This document shows positions 32,069 to 41,033 of a DNA stretch of 50,284 nt, piece by piece. A program made the position numbers and the translations under genes. How positions within the stretch are numbered: position 1 is the stretch's first letter; each line of letters starts with the position of its first letter. The DNA lies in assembly GCA_902626505.1 (NCBI GenBank), contig CACOFQ010000010.1, forward strand, positions 1 through 50,284. Direction: 5' to 3'. Below the pieces are notes generated by a model. It did not search any database and had not been told where the DNA came from. It saw only the letters and a list, made by a program, of their open reading frames with translations. This DNA is from an uncultured Marinoscillum sp. (GTDB lineage Bacteria > Bacteroidota > Bacteroidia > Cytophagales > MED-G16).

Positions 32069-33009
32069 AGTATCTTATTTAATGTATCTGAACCAATATT
32101 ACCACCACAAATTATAATTGCAACATTTTTATCTTCTATAAATGACTTCATCTTTATTGCTGATGCGATAGCAACCGCAGCAGATCCTTCAACAAGGATC
32201 TCATCATATTTTAATGCATTTTTTATTTGTAATGAAATCTCATCTTCTGAAATAAGACAAAATTCATCAATTAATTCTTTACACATATCAAAAGTAATTG
32301 ATCCTTCTTCAACTCCACCTGCAGAACCGTCTGAAAGAGTATCTTCTGATTCAGTATTAATGATTTTCCCATTTTTTATTGAATTTATCATAATTGCAGA
32401 GTTAATTGGTGAGCATCCTACTACTTTTATTTTGGGATTTACTGACTTTAAATGAGAAGAAACCCCTGATATTAAACCACCACCGCCTACTGTTATAAAA
32501 ACAACATCTATTTCACTGTTTTGTTCCATTATCTCTACGCCAATAGTTCCTTGTCCAGAAATAATATCTAGATCGTTATATGGAGAAACAAATGTTAAAT
32601 TATTTTCTTTAGACAAACGAATAGCTTCATTCTCAGCGTCAAGACAATCATCTCCAAATTTTACAACTTTAGAGCCATAAGACTCTATATTTTTAACTTT
32701 TGATTTCTTAACATTTTTAGGAACATAAATTGTTCCAGTCATATTTTTTTGTGATAATGCGTAAGATACTGCAGCACCATGATTTCCCGATGATGCAGCT
32801 AAAACATCTTCATTATTACTAATATTCAATATTTTATTTAGAGCACCCCTAGCTTTAAAAGAACCTGTTTTTTGAATGTTTTCAAGTTTTAAAAAAATAT
32901 TAGAGTTGGTTTCTTTTGATAATCTTTCAGAAAATTTTAATGGGGTCTTTACTATATAATTTTTAATATTATGTAGTGATTTTATTGATGAAGGAATACC
33001 AAAAGTCAT
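32065..33009 (-). CDS. PLP-dependent serine/threonine dehydratase or racemase family
   Basis: A 314-residue fold-type II PLP enzyme. The PLP lysine is Lys52 in TGSFKARGA. Phosphate contacts are ASSGNHGAAVS and VGGGGLISG, and the end has VAIIICGGNIGSDT. There is no C-terminal ACT regulatory domain, so it is not a classical IlvA. The family includes serine racemase, threo-3-hydroxy-L-aspartate ammonia-lyase, BhcB and EutB-like dehydratases. It lies 2 bases after the sterol-desaturase-like gene and overlaps the OCD-family gene, suggesting the two enzymes act in sequence. Confidence 0.87.
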   Translation of the reverse strand: MTFGIPSSIKSLHNIKNYIVKTPLKFSERLSKETNSNIFLKLENIQKTGSFKARGALNKILNISNNEDVLAASSGNHGAAVSYALSQKNMTGTIYVPKNVKKSKVKNIESYGSKVVKFGDDCLDAENEAIRLSKENNLTFVSPYNDLDIISGQGTIGVEIMEQNSEIDVVFITVGGGGLISGVSSHLKSVNPKIKVVGCSPINSAIMINSIKNGKIINTESEDTLSDGSAGGVEEGSITFDMCKELIDEFCLISEDEISLQIKNALKYDEILVEGSAAVAIASAIKMKSFIEDKNVAIIICGGNIGSDTLNKIL

Positions 33010-33011
33010 AC

Positions 33012-33848
33012 TTATGAAAACTTTGATTGATTTGTTTTCTTCATCTTTTTAAATGGAATTAATAACAAATCAGAAAAAGAATCTATTTTCTTATCATTAA
33101 TGTGAGTATCTATTCCGTAAACTATGGACTTTGAATTGTCTACAAATGAAAAAGTTCCAAAAACCCTATCCCAAATTGAAAAAATATTCCCATAATTTGT
33201 GTCAGTTAATGGAAGTTGAAAATGATGATGAACTTTATGCATATTAGGAGTTACGAATATGTAAGAAATAATTCTATCAATATTTTTAGGCAGACTAATA
33301 TTTGCATGCGTTATATGTGCAAATAATACAGATAAACTCTGGTACAACATAACCATTCCTATTGATGCTCCTGAAACATAAACACCAAGAATTGTAAACA
33401 TAATTCTAAATACTGTCTCACCTGGATGATGTCTAAGACCTGTAGTAACATCAACATTTTTATCACTATGATGAATTACATGGAATTTCCACATCCATGG
33501 AATTTTATGTTCAACAAAATGGACTAAATATGCACCAACTAAATCTAAAATTAATATTGAAATTATTACCTCAAAAATTAAAGGAAAATCAAATAAATGA
33601 ATAATACCAAAATGATTATCATTAACTATTTCAGTTGATTTAAGTAATAAAAAAGCAAATCCAAAACCTATGATTGCAGTTGTTGTAGTAAACAAAAGAT
33701 TCAAAAAAGCATGTCTACCTTTTTTATATTTAAATGAATAAAGAGGTATTATACCCTCTAAAATCCAAAATATAACAATACCACCTAGTAAAATACCTGT
33801 TCTAAAAATTAATGGAACATCAGCAAAAAAATCAATAATTTGACTCAT
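33012..33848 (-). CDS. Sterol desaturase/fatty acid hydroxylase family protein
   Basis: A 278-residue membrane di-iron oxygenase-like protein. His-box motifs are H110-FVE-H114, H123-VI-H126-H127, RHHPGE at 140, and NMHKVHHHFQLP near residue 205. Four to five helices surround them. Bacterial members hydroxylate or desaturate lipids, carotenoids or alkylglycerols; the substrate is unknown. The start overlaps the aminotransferase stop by 4 bases, so it is second in the operon. Confidence 0.88.
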   Translation of the reverse strand: MSQIIDFFADVPLIFRTGILLGGIVIFWILEGIIPLYSFKYKKGRHAFLNLLFTTTTAIIGFGFAFLLLKSTEIVNDNHFGIIHLFDFPLIFEVIISILILDLVGAYLVHFVEHKIPWMWKFHVIHHSDKNVDVTTGLRHHPGETVFRIMFTILGVYVSGASIGMVMLYQSLSVLFAHITHANISLPKNIDRIISYIFVTPNMHKVHHHFQLPLTDTNYGNIFSIWDRVFGTFSFVDNSKSIVYGIDTHINDKKIDSFSDLLLIPFKKMKKTNQSKFS

Positions 33849-35131
33849 GATAATGATTTAATTACATTAAAGGTTCTTTCTATTTCTGACTTTTGATTAT
33901 AAATATGTACAGAATGTCTCATTAACTCTTTTCCAACTGATCGTGGTTGAAGTCTTTCTTTATCCCATAATGTTTTTTGTAATTCAGGGCCAGTTACTCC
34001 ATTTACCTTATATGTAGTCAATCCAGCACATAAATCTTCGTTATGTGAAGATACTATTTCTACATTATCCATTTCTTTTAAACCATCTCTTAAATATTTA
34101 CCTAATTCTTTAACTCTACTAAGCCATCTATCTTTACCTATCATATTAAAAAAGTCTATGGAGGCTTCTAACCCAACTCTAAGGGATGGGTTTCCAGTCC
34201 CTGACTGTTGTAAACTAAATCCTTTGTCATCTTGATTATCCCAATTATAACTTGAAAGTGTTGGCCATATATCAGCAGATATTTTCTCATCTAAATATAA
34301 AATACCACTTCCAGGAGGAGAGAGTAACCATTTGTGAAGACTTGAGTAGTATGCATCACACTTTAAATCCTTGAGATCAACATCTATTTGACCTACTGCC
34401 TGAGCACCGTCAATAACTGTAAAAATTCCTTTAGATCTCGCAAATTCACAAATTTCTTTTATCGGCATAACAGTACCATAAACAGAAATAATATGAGGTA
34501 TTGCTATAACTTTAGTATTTTTTGTTACTTCATTTAATATTGAATCAATTATATCTTGTTTATTATTAGCTGGAACTGGCATTATAGCTTCTTTGTAAAT
34601 TATGCCTTTTCTTTTTGCAAGCTGTCTCCATGCTGCAAACCCACCTCCATGTTCTTGATTAGTATTAATAACTTCGTCACCCTTTTTTAGATCTAATCCG
34701 TGAGCAACAAAATTCATACCGAAAGTAGCATTTTGAATAAGAGATAATTCCTTAAAATCACAGTTAATTAGTTTGCCTAATTTTTTTCTAATGGATTCGT
34801 AAGGGTCGTAACCGGATAAAAGATTTGGACCTTCTCCTTTGTAATCAGTTTTAGCACCATTTATAGCATTATTTCTCATATCTGAAATAACAGCATTAAG
34901 TACATAGTTTGATTGAACTCCAAGAGTGCCATTATTGAAATAAGTGTCATTTTTATCTGTTGGGAAAAGATTTCTTACTTCAGACCAATATGTCTGAGCA
35001 GATTTATTCAAGAATGATGAAATATCATTTAAAGACTGGTTATCATTAGATTTACCAATAAAACTAACTGCAGGAATTGATGATATTCCTAAAGCTGTAT
35101 TTCTAAGAAATTTTCTTCTAGAATTCTTCAT
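33845..35131 (-). CDS. Tat-exported class V aminotransferase-like protein
   Basis: A 428-residue fold-type I PLP enzyme of the aminotransferase class V / isopenicillin-N-epimerase-like group. The N-terminus MKNSRRKFLRNTALGISS has a twin-arginine export motif (SRRKFLR), meaning the folded, cofactor-loaded enzyme goes to the periplasm. Core motifs are TYFNNGTLG, TNQEHGGGFAAWRQ, VIDGAQAVGQID (Asp241) and the PLP lysine Lys267 in SSLHKWLLSPPG. The substrate could be a periplasmic amino acid or sulfur compound (cysteine-desulfurase relatives are in the class). First gene of the five-gene operon. Confidence 0.87.
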   Translation of the reverse strand: MKNSRRKFLRNTALGISSIPAVSFIGKSNDNQSLNDISSFLNKSAQTYWSEVRNLFPTDKNDTYFNNGTLGVQSNYVLNAVISDMRNNAINGAKTDYKGEGPNLLSGYDPYESIRKKLGKLINCDFKELSLIQNATFGMNFVAHGLDLKKGDEVINTNQEHGGGFAAWRQLAKRKGIIYKEAIMPVPANNKQDIIDSILNEVTKNTKVIAIPHIISVYGTVMPIKEICEFARSKGIFTVIDGAQAVGQIDVDLKDLKCDAYYSSLHKWLLSPPGSGILYLDEKISADIWPTLSSYNWDNQDDKGFSLQQSGTGNPSLRVGLEASIDFFNMIGKDRWLSRVKELGKYLRDGLKEMDNVEIVSSHNEDLCAGLTTYKVNGVTGPELQKTLWDKERLQPRSVGKELMRHSVHIYNQKSEIERTFNVIKSLS

Positions 35132-35208
35132 TAAATAAATATAGTATTTTGATAATCAAAAAACTTCTAATTATAATTATTTAAATAACTTTATTTAAAA
35201 TTTAGTCT

Positions 35209-36000
35209 ATGAAAAATTTAAAATATTATTTACTTTCCGCATTACTTCTTTTTTCAATTACTAATCTTATTTCTCAAGATATAGGTATTGAATTAGACAG
35301 AAATGAAGGAATTATTGAAGGGGTATTTATCAAAAAGGATAATATCGTATTCGAGTTAGATTCATCAAATAGTAACATTAAAAATATTTATATATTCTCT
35401 TACGATTCTCTATCTGAAAGATTTTTCTATGATCCTATTTATGAATTTAGACCAAGAAGATGGTTAGAGTTACATAGTGGAGTTAGACTATATATTAATT
35501 CATATTCAAGTGTTGATTATGCAAAGAATTACAGTGATAATAGTTTTGCTGGCATTGTAGGCTCAGTAACTAAAGTAGATGATGTAGAGATAGAATATCA
35601 CAAAAGAATAGGTAACAATAGAATTATTGGTATTGTTGGTAAAATAAAGTCTGTAAATGATATACCAATCTCATACCACAAAAACTATAGTGAAAATCAG
35701 AGAGGTGGTTACATGGGAAAAATAAGTAGTATTGATGATATAAATTTCGACTTTCATAATAAACACACTTATTCTGATCTAGGAAACTACACTGGTAAAT
35801 TAAAAGAGATCAATGGTGTTAAATTTGAATATAACCAAAATTACTCGGGTAATATTAACAAAGGTTCTGTTGGAAAAATTAGTAAAATCGGAAATATAAA
35901 AATTGAATACTTTAAAAATTATAGCAGTAACTCAGCGTCTGGGATTGTAGGTAAATTTAAATCTATTACAGGGGCAGACAAGAGAGTAATTATTTACTAA
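35209..36000 (+). CDS. Exported protein with about six 26-residue repeats
   Basis: A 263-residue protein with a signal peptide (MKNLKYYLLSALLLFSITNLISQ). From about residue 103 to the end there are six degenerate repeats of about 26 residues with the pattern Y.KNYS.N...GIVGKIKSI..I.IE. Examples are YHKNYSENQRGG, YMGKISSIDD and YNQNYSGNINKG. Short strands separated by turns suggest a solenoid or beta-roll that extends by repeat addition. No cysteines or catalytic residues stand out. Probably surface or periplasmic; similar YY..Y...GK.KSIG repeats occur in other flavobacteria by recollection. Monocistronic, divergent from the Tat operon. Confidence 0.65.
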   Translation: MKNLKYYLLSALLLFSITNLISQDIGIELDRNEGIIEGVFIKKDNIVFELDSSNSNIKNIYIFSYDSLSERFFYDPIYEFRPRRWLELHSGVRLYINSYSSVDYAKNYSDNSFAGIVGSVTKVDDVEIEYHKRIGNNRIIGIVGKIKSVNDIPISYHKNYSENQRGGYMGKISSIDDINFDFHNKHTYSDLGNYTGKLKEINGVKFEYNQNYSGNINKGSVGKISKIGNIKIEYFKNYSSNSASGIVGKFKSITGADKRVIIY

Positions 36001-36008
36001 ATAAAAAT

Positions 36009-36143
36009 TTATTTCATTCCTATTTTTTCTACTATATAATAAAATAGTAGTATTAAAAGTATTGCGGTCACTCCCATTGCTACTTTTAACCAGAAGAACC
36101 AATTTGAGATGTCTGCTTCGCTCATCGAGGAGAATTCATTCAT
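36009..36143 (-). CDS. 44-residue single-helix microprotein
   Basis: Encodes MNEFSSMSEADISNWFFWLK, then a membrane helix (VAMGVTAILLILLFYYIV) and EKIGMK. The start overlaps the stop of the 60-residue upstream protein (ATGA at 36140-36143), supporting coupled translation. Family unknown. Confidence 0.5.
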   Translation of the reverse strand: MNEFSSMSEADISNWFFWLKVAMGVTAILLILLFYYIVEKIGMK

Positions 36144-36322
36144 TTAATGTTGAGTTTTTCTAATACATTTTGAGCAAATAATAATATTAAAAATATTACT
36201 ACTAATGATATATAAAAAGGAATATCAATACTATAGTAGCTTTCAAGAGTATATCTTAAAATAAACCATATGGCGATAAGACTAAACTCTATTATTATTC
36301 TTTTCTTTGATGGTAATTTCAT
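36140..36322 (-). CDS. 60-residue membrane microprotein
   Basis: Two hydrophobic helices (residues 10-25 and 33-50) after a basic start (MKLPSKKRIII). No family recognised. First of a coupled pair with the 44-residue protein. Confidence 0.5.
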   Translation of the reverse strand: MKLPSKKRIIIEFSLIAIWFILRYTLESYYSIDIPFYISLVVIFLILLFAQNVLEKLNIK

Positions 36323-36393
36323 GACTCAAACCTAAGCAAAAATTTAAATTTATGATATTTAGCAATACCTAAGAACCTATATATTAATAAAAA

Positions 36394-37345
36394 TTAATTG
36401 GGGTCACATAATGTAAAACTTGGAATAGGGAGGTCAAAGGAATTGGCATCAACTTTAAAATCAGAACACTCTGTAACTTTACTTACATCCCAGCCACTAA
36501 GATCTTGATTAAACCAATATGCTCTCTTGAACATACCCCTCATATTGGTTACATTACTTACATCCCAAGAACTGATATTTGAATTAAAGTTTTCTGCTTT
36601 ATCAAACATATATCCCATATTGGTAACATTACTAACATCCCAAGAGGAGATATTAATACCATCTGAATCATCTAAATAAAATAAAGCATACATATTAGTA
36701 ACTTTGGTAGTAACTAAGTACTGAAGATCAGACGCATTTGTAATACTTATATAATTCTTAATATTAGAATCATCAACTATGGTATAGGATTCACCGTTTA
36801 ATGTGTAAGTTTCCCCTACCTGTGCATTATCTTTTGCTACGACAGTTATTCCATTGTCTGCAAGATATATCAACCCACCACAATTCTTTAAATCAGGTCT
36901 TGATAGTGTCCACGAACTAGCATCAAGATCGAAATGAGAACACTCTGTAACTTTACTTACATCCCACCCACTAAGATCTTGATTAAACTTATATGCCCTC
37001 TTGAACATGCCCCTCATATTGGTTACATTACTTACATCCCAAAAGCTTATATTTGAATTAAAGTTTTCTGCTCTATCAAACATGTATTCCATAGTTGTAA
37101 CATTACTAACATCCCATGAGGAAATATCAATACCACTTGCATTATAATTATGGAAAAGCGCATACATGCTTGTAACTTTAGTAGTAACTAAGTACTGAAG
37201 TTTAGATGCGTCTATTTCATTTATATAATTCTTAATATTAGAATCATCAACTACGGCATAGTTTATACCGTTTAGTGCATAAGTTTCCCCTACCTGTGCG
37301 TTATCTTTTGCTACGACAGTTATTCCATTTTCGGCGAGATAAATA
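36394..37345. repeat. Tandem duplication of about 480 bp inside the surface-lipoprotein gene
   Basis: The last two DUF285 blocks (about 36394-36868 and 36869-37345) are near copies at DNA level, for example TTATCTTTTGCTACGACAGT occurs in both, about 480 bases apart. Within block 1 (about 37350-38310) shorter 75-bp units also repeat. Such repeats can expand or contract by recombination. Confidence 0.7.
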
Positions 37346-39723
37346 AATGTGCAGCCATCTAAATTAGGTCGAGGTAGTGTCCAGGAATCAGCATTAAAAT
37401 AAAAATTAGAGCATTCTGTTATATTACTTAAATCCCAACCACTTAGATCCTGATTGAATCTAGTTGCATTATGAAACATGCCCTCAATAGTTGTAACATT
37501 ACTTACATTCCAAGAACTTATATCCTGATTAAAGTTCTCAGCAGCATAGAACATATAACTCATATCAGTAACACTACTAACATCCCAAGAGCTAATATCA
37601 TGATTAAATGAAGAATTCTGGTGGAACATTGATCGCATTGTAATAGCATTACTTACATCCCAAGAACTTATATCCTGATTAAATGGTGTACCAAGAAACA
37701 TAGTACTCATATAGACCACTTTACTCACATCCCAAGAGCTTATATCTTGATTGAATGAGGTAGCTCCATAGAATATACCTCTCATATCAGTTACATTACC
37801 TACATTCCAGTTACCAATATCTTGATTGAATGATGAAGCATAATAGAATATGCTATACATATCAGTTACATTGCTTACATCCCATGAGCTTATATCTTGA
37901 TTGAATGATGAAGCATAATTAAACATGCTATTCATACTTTCAACATTGCTTACGTCCCATGAGCTAATATCTTGATTGAATGATGAAGCATTTTTAAAAA
38001 TTCCTGTCATAGACTTGACTTTACTGACATCCCAAGCACTTATATCATTATTAAAATTTGATGCCAAATCAAATGTATAATACATAGACTCAACATTACT
38101 TACGTCCCAGGAACTGACATTAATATCATCAGCCTTGTTATTATGAAAAAGTGACCCTAAAGAAGTAACTCTTGAGGTAACTAAATACTGATATTCAGAA
38201 GGAATTGTAGAACTTATATAACCAGCTATACTTTCATTATCAACTACAGTATACGATATTCCCTTTAGCTTGTATAAAGAACCGACTTGGGCATCATCTT
38301 TTGCCTTAATGGTAACTCCATTTTCAGCAAGATAAATTACGGGGCATCCTTCTGAATTGACATCTGTATCTTTAGGGGTGTCAGGACAAATATCTTGATC
38401 ATTAGTTATTCCATCACCATCAACATCTTCATCACATACATCTCCTATCCCGTCTTCATCAGTATCAAGTTGGTCAGAATTAGGAATATTTATACAGTTA
38501 TCTTTATCATCAGTAATTCCATCACTATCTGTATCTTTTTGAGAACTTGAACATCCATTTTCATCAACAGATTCCCCTTCAGGTGTTTCAGGACACTGAT
38601 CTATATTATCTTTAACACCGTCACCATCAGTATCTTTTTGTGAAGCGGAACACCCATTTTCATCAACAGATTCTCCTTCGGGGGTATTTGGACATTGATC
38701 TTTATCATCTGTAACTCCGTCTTCATCTGTATCAATTTCTGAGGTACAGGTTGGTTTTGATTCTGCTTTAAAAAATGAAGCATTATATTCTTTATTTTCT
38801 TCTTGATTAAAATTTGTAGCAAATAAGGCATTACCTTTAACTACATACTTATAAAACCACTTGTTATCTATTTTACCATCTTTCATCCAAGTCCAAACAA
38901 AACTTATAGAATCTGAATAATTATATAGAAGTTCACTTGATAGAGACCAGTTTTCACCTTCTTGATTCCATTTTACAAAATCTTTTGCGATATCTTCTCC
39001 ATCAAGAGGTATAATAAAACAGGTAAAATAACTGTTTTCATCCTCAAAGCTTAGGTTAATATTATTATCTAAAAACCAAACATAGGAGTCGCAATCCTCA
39101 GTAGAAGCATCACATCTCCAGTAAACATTATTGAAATTTGAGGTAAAACTTGAACATCCATCTGAATTTACATCTGCACCACTTGGTGTGTCAGGACAAA
39201 GATCTTTATCGTCGGTAACTCCATCACCATCAGTATCTTTTTGAGAAGATGAACAACCTGTTTCGTCTACAGTTTTTCCTTCTGGAGTATCTAAACATAA
39301 ATCTTTATCATCGGTAACTCCATCACCATCAGAATCAAGTTGTGATGTAGCACATCCCTCTGAATTTACCGCTGTGCCAGCTGGAGTATTAGGACATTTA
39401 TCAAGCGCATCAGTAACCCCATCTCCATCGGCATCTATTAGCTCAAACTCGGCTGTAATAGATGTATTAGAATTTATCTTAAATGTAAGTGGGTTTGCGG
39501 TTCCACTTCCAGTTCCTGTCCATTGTTTAAAGTTATAGTTAGCAGAAGGAGTAGCTGCAATAGTTACACTTTCACCCTCATTATATGTTCCAGAAGAAGG
39601 GGTAACTGTTCCAGAACCTGCCGGAGTTACCTGAGTAGTAAGAGTATAAGTCACAGGAGGGACTTCTTCTTCACATGAAATTAATAAAAAAGACAGTATA
39701 AATAAGTAGTATAAATTCTTCAT
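36394..39723 (-). CDS. Large surface lipoprotein: InlB-type repeat, TSP3 repeats, DUF285 (BspA-like) repeats
   Basis: A 1109-residue lipoprotein (signal ending LLISC at Cys17). About residues 23-92 form a bacterial Ig-like/InlB B-repeat domain (PAGSGTVTPSSGTYNEGE, NFKQWTGTG). Calcium-binding TSP3 repeats (DSDGDGVTDDKDLCPDTP) fill 95-190 and 333-470, split by an unrecognised beta-rich domain of about 130 residues. The rest is three blocks of DUF285 repeats, each unit about 25 residues around the motif ISSWDVSNVT.M. Sixteen such units are visible (10, 3, 3), each block opened by IYLA-NG-T--AKD-AQVG. The DUF285 repeats form leucine-rich-repeat-like solenoids in BspA-type adhesins. Likely role: adhesion to surfaces or polymers. 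It has no gliding-type C-terminal sorting domain. Confidence 0.85.
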   Translation of the reverse strand: MKNLYYLFILSFLLISCEEEVPPVTYTLTTQVTPAGSGTVTPSSGTYNEGESVTIAATPSANYNFKQWTGTGSGTANPLTFKINSNTSITAEFELIDADGDGVTDALDKCPNTPAGTAVNSEGCATSQLDSDGDGVTDDKDLCLDTPEGKTVDETGCSSSQKDTDGDGVTDDKDLCPDTPSGADVNSDGCSSFTSNFNNVYWRCDASTEDCDSYVWFLDNNINLSFEDENSYFTCFIIPLDGEDIAKDFVKWNQEGENWSLSSELLYNYSDSISFVWTWMKDGKIDNKWFYKYVVKGNALFATNFNQEENKEYNASFFKAESKPTCTSEIDTDEDGVTDDKDQCPNTPEGESVDENGCSASQKDTDGDGVKDNIDQCPETPEGESVDENGCSSSQKDTDSDGITDDKDNCINIPNSDQLDTDEDGIGDVCDEDVDGDGITNDQDICPDTPKDTDVNSEGCPVIYLAENGVTIKAKDDAQVGSLYKLKGISYTVVDNESIAGYISSTIPSEYQYLVTSRVTSLGSLFHNNKADDINVSSWDVSNVESMYYTFDLASNFNNDISAWDVSKVKSMTGIFKNASSFNQDISSWDVSNVESMNSMFNYASSFNQDISSWDVSNVTDMYSIFYYASSFNQDIGNWNVGNVTDMRGIFYGATSFNQDISSWDVSKVVYMSTMFLGTPFNQDISSWDVSNAITMRSMFHQNSSFNHDISSWDVSSVTDMSYMFYAAENFNQDISSWNVSNVTTIEGMFHNATRFNQDLSGWDLSNITECSNFYFNADSWTLPRPNLDGCTFIYLAENGITVVAKDNAQVGETYALNGINYAVVDDSNIKNYINEIDASKLQYLVTTKVTSMYALFHNYNASGIDISSWDVSNVTTMEYMFDRAENFNSNISFWDVSNVTNMRGMFKRAYKFNQDLSGWDVSKVTECSHFDLDASSWTLSRPDLKNCGGLIYLADNGITVVAKDNAQVGETYTLNGESYTIVDDSNIKNYISITNASDLQYLVTTKVTNMYALFYLDDSDGINISSWDVSNVTNMGYMFDKAENFNSNISSWDVSNVTNMRGMFKRAYWFNQDLSGWDVSKVTECSDFKVDANSFDLPIPSFTLCDPN

Positions 39724-39786
39724 ATTTCTAATTTAGTTAGATCATTAATAAATATCAACTTGATAAAAAGGACTTAAATCAAATAT

Positions 39787-40008
39787 TTATAAAAACCTTT
39801 TTATGATCACGTATGCTAAAAGCATAAAAAATATAATTATTGAACCCCAAATAATTGTTGATACCAATTTTATTTCTTGAATACTTGAAAGTAAAAAAAA
39901 AGCTGCAACTATTACAATAAGCATACACACAGACATTACATTAGCAACTCCTTTAGGTTCTTCTTTCCAACCTAATATCTTTATAATAGGACTTTCCCAA
40001 AACTTCAT
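39787..40008 (-). CDS. 73-residue membrane protein, unknown
   Basis: A basic/aromatic start (MKFWESPIIKILGWKEEPKG) is followed by two membrane helices (about residues 26-42 and 48-68). Family unknown. It is upstream of the surface-lipoprotein gene on the same strand, with 63 bases between, so it may be read separately. Confidence 0.5.
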   Translation of the reverse strand: MKFWESPIIKILGWKEEPKGVANVMSVCMLIVIVAAFFLLSSIQEIKLVSTIIWGSIIIFFMLLAYVIIKRFL

Positions 40009-40068
40009 AAACTAAATTTAATACTTATAAATTTATTTTTAACTAATGATAAGTGGTATAAACTATAA

Positions 40069-40161
40069 TTATGTTCTATAGAATATAAATGCAAGAGCAG
40101 TTATAATAGCAATAATTCTTACTAAGAGCTTATATTTTTGTGGGACAAAGTGTCTAAGCAT
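40069..40161 (-). CDS. 30-residue single-helix microprotein
   Basis: A short ORF encoding MLRHFVPQKYKLLVRIIAII, then TALAFIFYRT. It has a basic N-terminus and one hydrophobic helix, the pattern of other tiny membrane proteins here. No promoter is obvious, so this is tentative. The remaining 153 bases up to 40314 show no gene. Confidence 0.3.
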   Translation of the reverse strand: MLRHFVPQKYKLLVRIIAIITALAFIFYRT

Positions 40162-40314
40162 ATTTTAAATTTAAAAATACCTTACTAAAAAATCAAATTG
40201 TTAAGAAGTTAAAATTTACTTTTATAAAAATCACAATATAAAATAAAGATGACATAATCTTTTACTTTAAAATTTCGTATGAATTTTTATAATTAACAAT
40301 TAAAATAAACACAA

Positions 40315-40758
40315 ATGAAAAATATTAGATTTCTTCTTGCATTTATTTTCTTGTCTTGTAATAATTATACTGATGATAATTATCAACCAATAAATAATGC
40401 ATCTGGTGACTTAATAATTTATGTTACCTCATCGAGTAGTAGTAGTTATAACTCCACTTCTTCAAGTAATAGTGATTATTATTTAAGTGGGAATGATAAT
40501 AATGGATCTGTTTCAGGGGGTGATCCTACAATAACTTTTTCAGTTGGTGATGAAATATTTTTTGATATAAGTGCATCTGGTCATCCATTTTATATTAAAA
40601 CTGAACAGGGAACCGGAACACTTAATCAAGCAACAAATGTTATAAATAATGGTGAAACTAATGGAAGTATTAGATGGACACCTTCAGAGCCTGGTACTTA
40701 TTATTATCAGTGTTCTGTACATAACAATATGTATGGCGTTATAACAATAGAAAATTAG
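40315..40758 (+). CDS. Plastocyanin/cupredoxin-type copper lipoprotein
   Basis: A 147-residue lipoprotein (signal LLAFIFLSC) with a serine-rich linker (residues about 39-55, SSSSSYNSTSSSNS) and a C-terminal cupredoxin domain. Type I copper ligands are visible: His90 (ASGHPFYIK), Cys133, His136 and Met139 in YQCSVHNNMYG. The loop C-x2-H-x2-M matches small blue copper proteins of marine Bacteroidota. Likely an electron carrier or copper-binding protein at the cell surface. A strong terminator follows. Confidence 0.85.
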   Translation: MKNIRFLLAFIFLSCNNYTDDNYQPINNASGDLIIYVTSSSSSSYNSTSSSNSDYYLSGNDNNGSVSGGDPTITFSVGDEIFFDISASGHPFYIKTEQGTGTLNQATNVINNGETNGSIRWTPSEPGTYYYQCSVHNNMYGVITIEN

Positions 40759-40783
40759 TTATTAATATTTAAACTAATACTTT

Positions 40784-40816
40784 AAAGCTAGTTATATCAA
40801 TAACTAGCTTTTTTTT
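40784..40816 (+). terminator. Terminator of the cupredoxin gene
   Basis: Perfect 11-bp stem AAAGCTAGTTA / TAACTAGCTTT, 6-base loop, followed by T-run. The remaining 40817-41033 is AT-rich and I see nothing in it. Confidence 0.85.
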
Positions 40817-41033
40817 ATTTGAAAAATACTCGCTTAAAGACAGTATCATAAGAAGTATTAACATAAAATTAATTAGTATCTCCCCAGGAATGAAATATGT
40901 TATATCATTTAAAATACAGTAAATATTAATAACCATTATTATTTATAAAATAATGTATCCGATTTTATAAAGCATAAAAAACTAATATTTTAAAATTAAG
41001 GTTTTGAGTTTTAATTATTATTAGATAACATAT

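Noticed and set aside
33845-35131. Assignment of the aminotransferase as BhcA of a beta-hydroxyaspartate cycle
   Set aside because: It has a Tat export signal and isopenicillin-N-epimerase-like motifs, and no aldolase (BhcC) gene is present, so the full cycle is not supported.
36394-38310. CRISPR-like appearance of regularly spaced repeats
   Set aside because: The repeats are in frame, 75 bp long in period, with related rather than unique spacers, and encode DUF285 units. No cas genes nearby.
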